Shown here in pieces: positions 56,171 through 64,000 of a stretch of 64,000 nt of DNA. Position 1 is the first letter of the stretch. Each line of letters starts with the position of its first letter. The notes under the pieces were generated by a model. It did not search any database and had not been told where the DNA came from. It saw only the letters and a list, made by a program, of their open reading frames with translations. A program made the translations under genes and the position numbers. The DNA comes from Toxorhynchites rutilus septentrionalis (lineage: Eukaryota > Arthropoda > Insecta > Diptera > Culicidae): assembly GCF_029784135.1 (NCBI RefSeq), contig NC_073745.1, positions 65,525,210 through 65,589,209 of the forward strand. Direction: 5' to 3'.

Positions 56171-56732
56171 AGTTTTTGTATAGCCGCCAGGAACGTATGA
56201 ATTGGAGTCGAATATACTATGAATGGGAGAAAGGAGGTGGGCTGTTTTCAACTTTTCGGTAGACAGCGAAGTCCAATGAGAAAATTTCGTACTGGGAAGC
56301 CTCAAGAGTTCATGTATTCAGTTAAACTGCATGCGTATAGTGATTTTTATCTTACGGTTCAAGAGAGCGGATGGAGTAATATTCTATGTTCTATTCCGAT
56401 CGTTTCACAAATCGTCTCTACGTTTTGTTTTTAGGTTTTAACATTGCAATGTTTGTTAATTGTTGATAACGGCTGAAAAATAGAATCAAGAAAGAACCGA
56501 AAATAACTCCTGACACAAGAACATTGAAAGTCACATGTAAATACGTGCGAGCGTGCTTTCGTGCAGTATGTGCGAGTAGTTTGGATAGCGAGAAAGAAAA
56601 GTCGGATAGCCTCTACAAATCTGTATGCCCGGATGATCAGAGCCAGGATTCGAACGGAAATGAAAGAAGCGGCGATAGCCGTCGGCTGCAGTAAAACTTT
56701 CGTCGCCTAAACGAAGGTATCACTTGCATATT
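56171..56732. other. Unassigned
   Basis: No repeat or domain recognised; it could belong to the 5' part of the gypsy element that follows. Confidence 0.3.
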
Positions 56733-56948
56733 TTTTTTTAGATAGTTGTACTAAGTTGAGATTTCTTATGCCAAATGACACGCCTCGAATGCATCCTGAA
56801 TGGCAAGCTCTAGAATACGCGTGATTCACAGTGCAAGCCGGATCAAATTTCTTTGGCGAAAAATCTCCCGGCCAGAATGGGAATCGAACCCAAATCCCCT
56901 GCATGTTAGGTGTGACGTTACCTACTCCACGGGAGCCACGTGAGCACA
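56733..56948 (-). mobile_element. tRNA-derived SINE with intact head, copy e
   Basis: On the minus strand the head starts near 56948: CACGTGGCTCCCGTGGAGTA covers the A-box region, and GGTTCGATTCCC (56880-56891) is a perfect RNA polymerase III B box. The body then runs through AATCACGCGTATTCTAGAGC and GGCGTGTCATTTGGCATAAG, shared with copies a-d. The final 3' portion present in copies a, b and d is missing. The cloverleaf is not intact enough to be a functional tRNA. Confidence 0.8.
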
Positions 56949-57399
56949 TCAGCATTATCTAACGAAAGTGGCGAACGTACGGATGCGGGCAGCCTTTAGG
57001 CAATTAGCGAAACACCATCGGAGGAAGAAAATGGGATGATATCGCAGATAACCGAAAAGATTCGATCGTCTGGAGCCATAACGCATCTCACCAAAACAAT
57101 GTGCACGTACGAAAGACCGGCAAGCTAAACGCATTTCGACGCTGACGAAGTGCTCCATATGGTTACGGGTATTCCTGCTAAAAACTGTGGCAATAACGGA
57201 ACCGCTTCATCAAGAATTTTGAACTAGGGTATCGCTAGGAAATGCTACCAACAACGATCAAAACATCTGTGTATCTGCTTGGGTTAAGAGCTTCAGAGCA
57301 TTGTGAGAGTAGCCAAACTACGGCCAACCCTGACAGAAACCGATTGCTATGAACAATGTGCAGCGGTTCCAGGAGTCTATGATGCACACAGTAGCAGAA

Positions 57400-58140
57400 C
57401 ACGAGGGGTTCGCAGGAATGGAACAAGGACCAGGCAATTTCGTACACGAGCGTCTTCTCCGTAGCATTAGGTGCTACTGTAAACGGTAAAGGTAAACGGT
57501 AAACGGTAAACGGTAAACGGTAAAGGAGGACAGGAATCAAGCCCACATTATCCCATTCGTTTCTAGAGCCTTCACGAGAGAAAGTTTCCACCGATCCTAC
57601 GGAAAGCGTTGGCAGCGGTTTGGGTGAACGTTTCACACCTGAATCTTACGAGGGAATAGTCAGAGAACCCTCACTCAAGCAAATGGCTGGTCATTGTCTC
57701 AGTTCGTATAATTGGACATATTTTATGTCCACGGAAGAGATAACATCGCGGACGCATCGTCACGGTTGTACAGCGGAATTGACACTCTGTTGAAGAATAA
57801 TCTAGCCTTCGGGGGATAGCCTCGATCGAGGCAATCTCGGTTTTCGGTCGTAACAGAAGCTACTACAAGAGATGCAACGCTACAATCAGTGATGCAATCT
57901 TTCAAAATTGGGGATGGCTCGGACATCTGCACAAATTCCAAACAGTTGAAGACGATTTTGCTATTCGAGATGGTATATTTGTGAAGTCACACACTGCCAA
58001 ATTTAATTTCATTCTGCCCAATGGCGCATGGTGGTTTGACATAGCTATAGAAATTGAGCAGCGGGTAGAAACCAACGCTGTGAATGGACGATCTGCGAAA
58101 ATCACCCCGATAAGAAAATCCTCTGCTCCCAAGACTGTTT
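57400..58140 (+). pseudogene. Ty3/gypsy RNase H and pre-integrase relic
   Basis: In plus-strand frames broken by several shifts: TSVFSVALGA near 57460 (relic of the D-A-S-x-x-G-x-G-A-V motif that opens the RNase H domain), IIPFVSRAFTRES, RKALAAVWVNVSH near 57600, FYVHGRDNIADASSRLYSG at 57720-57776 (the strongly conserved end of gypsy RNase H), then TTRDATLQSVMQSF and, after a shift, FQTVEDDFAIRDGIFVKSH, the linker before integrase. No intact frame remains. Confidence 0.82.
57479..57530. repeat. Heptamer array (GTAAACG)n inside the gypsy relic
   Basis: About seven near-perfect units, some 6 or 7 bp long, interrupting the RNase H coding sequence. Confidence 0.9.
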
Positions 58141-59434
58141 AATTTCTATTCAACGAAATTTCTGTTCTGGCCGTTGTCGATCGCGGAGTTTGATTGCCAA
58201 ACAAGTGAAGTCGACGTGTTTCGTTTACAGAGAACAGATACTGAAAACTATTTCTGGACTGGCTTACCGGCGCACATCGAAACCGGAAACTGACCGCTCT
58301 TTTACACCAGCGAGTACAAAAGCTACCCACTCTACATTATTGTGCCAGATTGGTCCCAACAAATGGTGTCGACAACGATGCCAATGTCGTGCCATTTTGC
58401 AATGATTTTATCGACCTATCCTTCGTATTTGACAACTAATTACGAGCCAACGTTGGCACCAACCTGGCACCACGTCGGTCGATTGCCAAACTGTTCGTCC
58501 ATTATTATAGCTCTAATCGATCTAAAGAAAATCATACAAAATATAAAAATGAAAATGTTTACAAAAATTTATTTAGGTTATACATTCAAAACATTGGTAC
58601 ATTATTTTGTTCTCTAGCACTGTATAAGAATCCGCTATACGGATTGAGAATTATTTGTTGTGAGCTATCTAAAGATAAACGGTCCCCGATACTAAAATTG
58701 AGTAATAACAAGTAAGAAATAAACTTTGAATTAAAGGAATGTTCCCCCATAGCATTGCCGTCCGGTTCATTACAACCGTTCCCAGCATCAAAGTTTTCTT
58801 TTTCGGTGCAGTTTGCGAATTCGTACTGGTTTCCTTCTGATATCGAGATGGTAGTTAATCATCACTGCTGGTTTAGGTGCTTAGTTTTTTCCGTGATGAA
58901 GTTATCTTAGCGATATGCGTTGACCTGAGCTCATCGGCAATACTTCACCGGAGCTGTAAACATGGGTTGGAAAGTAGTCGGAAACATAATGCACATCATC
59001 ATTACCTTCATCATCCAATAAGATTTTATAATATATGAATCCTAATTTTGTCTCATTTTGTCTCAACAAGATTGAACGTTTTTCTGGAATTAAAATAGGA
59101 GTTGATTACACATATTCTATGAGTACAAAATAAAAACTATCCATACTTACGAATTTGATTCTCGATTCATTCTCTGTTTTGTTTTGAATGACAGTTTAGA
59201 GAGAAAGAGAGAGAGAGAAAATACAATCTCTGCAGTGATGCCGTTTGGCTCAGTACAAGTACTCACGATAGCTGCTTGCGGGTGCAGGGTGGGGGTAGAT
59301 TCCGGCACTTTTGTAGCACTTTATGGCGCTCGGTCGACATTGAACCGACAACCGCTTGAAAATAATTTAGAGCGGGTAGTGTTCACGTCGAGAGATTAAC
59401 ACAATCTACTCTACTTCGCTAATCCCTCGGTAGA
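58141..59434. other. Sequence interrupting the gypsy relic
   Basis: The integrase core expected between the linker (to 58140) and the C-terminal domain (from 59460) is not recognisable. Either it was deleted and replaced or is too decayed. A GA-rich run lies at 59199-59218. Confidence 0.4.
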
Positions 59435-59632
59435 ATGGCCTCGTGCAAAAATGAAATCCTATTTCTTTCTAGGTATTTTATGGTGGTCGAAGAACAGAAC
59501 GGCACTTTAACACTAACCGACGATTCAGGTCAGGCCCTAAAGCGCCATGTATCGCGCATTAAAAAGGTAGATCCGTGGCGCGACTCCAAAGATGTAAGCG
59601 GTAAACATCTTTGCAGAACATCGGAAGGGTGA
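59435..59632 (+). pseudogene. Ty3/gypsy integrase C-terminal domain fragment
   Basis: The frame contains YFMVVEEQNGTLTLTDDSGQ and ALKRHVSRIKKVDPW. This pattern, a short beta-rich unit ending in an Arg-His-x-x-x-(I/V)-Lys-(K/P) stretch, is typical of the C-terminal domain of mosquito gypsy integrases. Same strand as the RNase H relic, so both probably belong to one element. Confidence 0.65.
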
Positions 59633-59639
59633 TCAAATG

Positions 59640-60960
59640 AACAAAGCAGCAACATTCCACTCGTCCAGGTTCCAGAGTGCTCTTTGAATAATAAGGTTCA
59701 AGCAATGAAATTCCACGTGCTGAAAATGAAAATAGTCAGGAATAATTAGATCTTGTCTCTCGATGAGAAACAAGTGATGAAAAAACCCGTTAAAATCGGA
59801 ACAAAAATCAGCGGCTCTCTTGTTCTCGTTTGTTTTGATTTAATGATTTGACAGATATGCTGAACTGCTGAGTAAGCGAGTGCGGACCAGTGAGTAGGTA
59901 TATAAGGTATATATTCCCTATAGGTATTAATATATCGTTGACAACGGGGCTCTGGCAACCGTATCCCAACCAATGCAAATTGAGCGTAGGCAGCATCAAG
60001 GCGGTATAATAAGGTGGAACGTTATGTCAGAACTGCTGTTCAGCCATTACTTGAGTTCGAATTGACAGCGACCAAACGAACGGCTAGAGTTTTCCTAGAA
60101 AGAGGATAACAAATGGCATGCAATGATGAGTGCATACCGCTGTGTGTTTGCTGCGCATAAACGTTGGTTTTGTTTACGCTGTTGGCATCATTGTTGTGTT
60201 TCGGTGACTGCTGCAAGTTGTTGTCTGCATTGCTGTTTTACGGAACGTGAGGGTTGTTGCTGCTGGGATTGGCAATTCAGCGATTGTGGGAGCTTTGCTA
60301 GTGGGTATATGAAAGGGTCACTACCGGCGGGCTTGTGCCGTACTGCTCTAAGTTCCATTCGCTTTGGTGGAATTAGTCGTTGGCGACCCATTAGGATTGA
60401 GTGATAGCGATACGCTGTGGATATCCATGCATATCGTTTCCCGGCGACTGCTGCTTTAGCTGGAGACTCACCTGATCGTGCGGGTTGTGAGACACAACAG
60501 CTAGTTCAATTGAAACCGGCCCAGCGTATGTATATGTTGGTGTGGACCGCTATGTAGCATAAAAATTAGACCTGCTTTGTTTATAAACAAAAATAGTCGC
60601 TGTCATTTTTTATCCCCTCTCGCATCTTCCATGTCTTATCCTCATACTGTCGAAAACGAACCACCTGTCAATTCCAGCTCCTTAGGGGGCTCACGTATTG
60701 TTGAATGTTTGGAGTCATACATGTTAATATTCGATTACGTTGGATAGTTTCCTTCGGCAAGCGACGTTTGGATACCCATCCGGAAGCTTTCTTGGCGATT
60801 TGCAATTAAAATCACTGCTGGAGAATCCCGCGGAGCACTTCATTTTTAATTTTTGTCTGTACGATTTGCATGAGTTTTTCATCAGTTGGCAAAGTTTGAG
60901 TTTATAGCTTTTTCAAGGTTTATTTTTTTCTGCCATTTTGCAAATATTTCTATGGAGGAG
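59640..60960. other. Unassigned; may include a decayed LTR
   Basis: Follows the gypsy C terminus on its 3' side. A TATATAAGG box lies at 59899, as would be found in an LTR, but no second copy is available for comparison. A Cys-rich 93-codon ORF (60123-60404) is compositionally odd and not recognised. Confidence 0.3.
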
Positions 60961-61111
60961 AGGGAAGATGTGAGTGTGCTCAATATACCCCTCGATAAAA
61001 GGAGCTCACTAAGAAGTTCCCATCATCTCAAGAAGTGTATTCATAATCGATACTGGCAACACGTCACCGTGGGGAGAAGATCTGTCATGTTGTAACATAG
61101 CACACTCACTC

Positions 61112-61953
61112 CGAGATGAAGAATAGAAGGTGGGAAGATTCACGGGTTTTTGGTTGTATTTAACTTGATTGTGTTAGTAGCCAGGAAGATAGGCAGTTCA
61201 CATATCAGGCATACCAATCAGTTACTGAAATGGTACAAAATTGAATGTGTCAACGAATAACGTTGAAGGAGGATATACAGAAGCTAATTGCAGATTTCAA
61301 AATCATATTTTTCGCATGATGAAAACAAAAACAGAACATATCACGAACTGGAATGTTTAATTTTTTTTTTATTTCAGAAATAGTATTATAATGTCTACTA
61401 TGTTTGGATTCTAGAGCAACTTCATGGAAGTTTGACTTTTGTCAGCAATTTTATTTACTTTTTTCACAATTAGGGTGCTAAAAACTTCAGTCGTCTAAAA
61501 CTGAGACGCAAACGGAAAACTTTTCGTCTCAATTTAAGTCATACGGAGTCAATTAAATTTATTTTTCAAGTTCATTTTTCATGAAAAAACTTGCAACCTT
61601 TTTTTTCCCATGCACTGTCAAATGTTTATCCTTCAAAGGAGCAAAAGATTGTGTGACTCTGACTTCGTTCGTTTACGTTTTTGGTCGACGTAACGAGAAT
61701 TAAAATTGAAATGAAATTGAGTATAGAACACTTCAACAATACTGAAATTTCAGTTTCTGTTAAAATGTCGGGCCCTTATGATTTTGAACGCTAGCATTGA
61801 ATTAGGAAAAAAACTAATTTCATTTGCTTGTTTTTACTTTTAATAAAAACACTTTTCCTATGTAGTGGACTATTATAAGAAAAGTAACAACATAAACAAA
61901 ATCTGTGACGTCACAGATTCAAAAAATCTTCCCACCTTTCATTTTCCATCTCG
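61112..61953. mobile_element. 842-bp TIR element with 9-bp target duplication
   Basis: Ends CGAGATGAAGAATAGAAGG and, inverted, CCTTTCATTTTCCATCTCG; the repeats continue into GTGGGAAGATT. CACTCACTC is duplicated at 61103-61111 and 61954-61962. The interior is AT-rich with no transposase. A 9-bp duplication is typical of Mutator-like elements, so a non-autonomous MULE is the first candidate. Confidence 0.85.
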
Positions 61954-61973
61954 CACTCACTCGATCTCAGACC

Positions 61974-62229
61974 CAAGGCGCCTAGAAGTATATCCTAAGG
62001 TGGGCCAACTTGCTAAAATCACTCTTCAGCCATATTGGAAGTCTACTGTGTTTTGTTTGTAAACAAAACACAATACGCTAGTGCCGAAGCTCGCTCGTGA
62101 TCAGTCTGTCTCTTTCACGCTACAAGCAAATAATTCCCCTTCTGCTTTCTTCCGTACTGTTTTCATATACCGCTCCCCTAACCAACTTAGTGACGAAACG
62201 GCCTCACCTAGTACCATAGACCCGTCTTG
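61974..62229. mobile_element. 256-bp MITE with 8-bp target duplication
   Basis: CTCAGACC is duplicated at 61966-61973 and 62230-62237. Ends CAAGGCG and CGTCTTG form a short inverted repeat. The interior has the palindrome GTTTTGTTTGTAAACAAAAC (about 62048-62070). Eight-bp duplication suggests hAT-type mobilisation. Confidence 0.85.
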
Positions 62230-62324
62230 CTCAGACCGACCTCGAGGCAAGATGTGTAGACGTGTGCAGTGAATAAGCACTCTGATGCGCCAGGTGATTT
62301 CCGTCTGGAGTTTGGGGCCTCACA

Positions 62325-64000
62325 CCTTGCAAACTTTTTGTTTTTCATTTTGTGATGTACGATCTGTCATCTTTGAACCAGTTTCGAGAAAATCGAATTT
62401 TAGTTTTTAAATTGCAGTGTAGGACAGCCATACTCAACCAGGCCGCTGGCTCTTCTGGCTGGCTCTTTTGGTATTGTTTTATTTTACACTGTTTTGTATG
62501 TGTAACAATAAGGAAAACTAGGACTGCGGCTTTCAGTAATGGTGCCAAATAAGAAAACAAGGCACGTTTTCATGAAATAGAAATAGCAAATGTTGCGTTT
62601 GTTCTACGGACAGTGTGGGTAGTGATAATGTTGCAAATTAAAGCTCCGCCCAGTTTCAATTTATTGAGTATAAACAAGCATTTCGAATTCACTATTCATC
62701 AGTCAACCAGCTAGCTATCAGACGGCAGCAATGTAAATAAATCCGCGTCGGTTTTTAAACCGTTATGTGGAGATTGGTTGTGTATGCTTAAACCAAACGT
62801 ACAAACGCGGTTGGGGGACAAATGCCTTGGGTCGCACTCCTCAACCGCTTCTACAAAACCACGCAAACCTATCGGTCGTTTTCAGGGCCTCCAAAATTTT
62901 CGACTAAAGGATTATTTAAAAAAAGTAGATGGGTCCGAGCCTAGGTGCACGGACGGAATATTGACGTAGGACTGTGATTGTGTGTAGTAATTGCATTTGA
63001 ATTGAGTTTTTTCATTGTTCAAAATCTGTAATTTTTTCTTCTTTGATACATCAAGTGGAAGCCCTGAAAAAAACCGTTTCTAGTATAAACATGTATCCTC
63101 TACGGGTCAGATGAGCTAACGTAGTAGAATCCAAAACTACATTCTGTTCGAAAATGTACACAAAAATACCATTAAAGCCATTACTACCCTTTACTTCAGT
63201 TTATTCAATTATGCAGAAGAATTTTCATTTTTCTACACAACTCTAAATAGTTAAAATCTACATAAATATAAACATAAGTAAAATAAATTTATGACTACAG
63301 AAATATATTATGGATAAAAATATCATTTTCTCCATCGTTGTCACGTTGTCTAGAACATTGTTTGTAGGGGGTAGTAATAACTTTATAGCCAGGTGATGTA
63401 TATTGAGTATCCTATGGTCATGAGTCCTCTCTTGGGAAGTTCGTGTAGCTGCTGTAGTGAACTGATCCCATTGGGATCCAAGTTCTGCTTATGTATAGGA
63501 AAGGGAAAGGAGAATGGGCAAGTGCATTTGAGGAAGTAAAGCGGACTTCTAAGGAAGACATATATGGTGAACATGATATTAAGATCGCGACTACTTAAGC
63601 TATCATAATCTGATATGCGTGAGTATACCCTTTCGAACTTCTAAATAAGCAGCCATTTAAATTCATTAATTACATTTTTTACATAACCAAACACCATATT
63701 ATGACATGCCTATTATCGATAAATGGAGAAAATAATTCATAATTCGCATCAACTCACATTGTGAGCTAACGCCGAATCGTACTCAAAAAACTGCTCGTTG
63801 CGTCGGGGAGGAAAGCGAGTGGTTAGTGCAATTGAATGAAAACATTCCCCTTTTAATTGTCAAATTTTTAACTTTTTTACTATTTTCACTGTTCATATCC
63901 TAAGCAAAAAAAAAAAAATGCTGGATAAATTTCCTGTCTAATGGTATATAACACAATATATGTCGCAATAACGATTTTGAGTAATATGAGTTTGAAAACT
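62325..64000. other. Unassigned right edge
   Basis: No recognisable elements. Short ORFs (up to 71 codons) on both strands have no known domain. AT content rises after 63000. Confidence 0.4.

Larger units (their letters stand above)
60965..62324 (+). repeat. Dispersed repeat S, copy split by two insertions
   Basis: Three pieces, 60965-61111, 61954-61973 and 62230-62324, together correspond to 55301-55545. The joins coincide with target duplications of 9 and 8 bp. Confidence 0.88.

Noticed and set aside
56880..56948. Possible tRNA gene (perfect B box on the minus strand)
   Set aside because: The cloverleaf is incomplete and the sequence continues into a body shared with four other copies, so it is a SINE head.
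57479..57530. Telomere-like repeat
   Set aside because: GTAAACG-type units are few and of mixed length inside a gypsy relic; they do not match the insect TTAGG repeat.
60123..60404. Cysteine-rich 93-codon ORF, considered as a secreted peptide
   Set aside because: Cys codons come from TGT/TGC-rich low-complexity DNA; no regular spacing, no convincing signal peptide, and an overlapping minus-strand ORF.
1..64000. Endogenous viral elements (flavivirus- or rhabdovirus-like), common in Aedes genomes
   Set aside because: I found no frame with polymerase, nucleoprotein or glycoprotein-like motifs; the only retroelement coding signals are Ty3/gypsy pol fragments.

Overview
This window is eukaryotic, AT-rich and dominated by transposable elements. 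It most resembles genomic DNA of a culicine mosquito, probably Aedes. Evidence: DD37E Tc1/mariner elements (the ITmD37E group, described from mosquitoes), tRNA-derived SINEs resembling mosquito Feilai, and dense mixed relics of Helitron, hAT, piggyBac, mariner, pogo/Tigger and Ty3/gypsy elements. The species call is inference. I see no intact host protein-coding gene, no tRNA or rRNA gene, no CRISPR array and no operon. Nearly all open frames are short chance ORFs or broken transposase pieces.

Layout. 0.8-4.2 kb: AT-rich foldback palindromes. 4.3-6.5 kb: unassigned sequence. 7.0-8.2 kb: Ty3/gypsy integrase relic. 8.6-9.2 kb: SINE and mariner N-terminal relic. 9.7-12.4 kb: foldback element, pogo/Tigger-like relic, second foldback arm. 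14.3-19.0 kb: SINE, small foldback, a Helitron carrying a 250-bp MITE and a 0.5-kb octamer array, and a second Helitron head to head with it. 19.2-22.7 kb: TTAA-flanked MITEs and a DD34D mariner interrupted by a DD37E element. 24.5-25.2 kb: truncated Helitron. 25.2-28.2 kb: dispersed/tandem repeat family. 28.2-29.8 kb: TTAA MITE and another DD37E element. 30.9-31.6 kb: near-perfect 218-bp inverted repeat. 32.0-33.5 kb: Tc1 element with IR/DR ends. 33.6-39.5 kb: a nest (hAT relic, split by piggyBac, split by a DD41D element that itself holds a 0.95-kb insertion, and by a second DD37E element). 39.8-41.1 kb: complete Helitron. 44.4-47.9 kb: DD41D copy between inverted repeat blocks. 48.6-49.6 kb: Helitron. 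49.6-53.3 kb: duplicated repeat, one copy split by a 2.95-kb hAT element with a perfect 8-bp target duplication. 53.5-54.5 kb: sequence with splice-like signals. 55.3-62.3 kb: tandem repeats, a gypsy RNase H/integrase relic with a SINE, and a repeat split by two dated insertions. 62.3-64.0 kb: unassigned.

The elements do not form a pathway; what connects them is insertion order. Because many ends and target duplications are visible and several loci have paralogous empty sites inside the same window, a relative chronology can be read directly. The feature closest to a possible undescribed function is a 90-codon ORF carried in three Helitron copies (about 15.2, 24.8 and 40.7 kb), open in two of them and about 70% identical between those two proteins.
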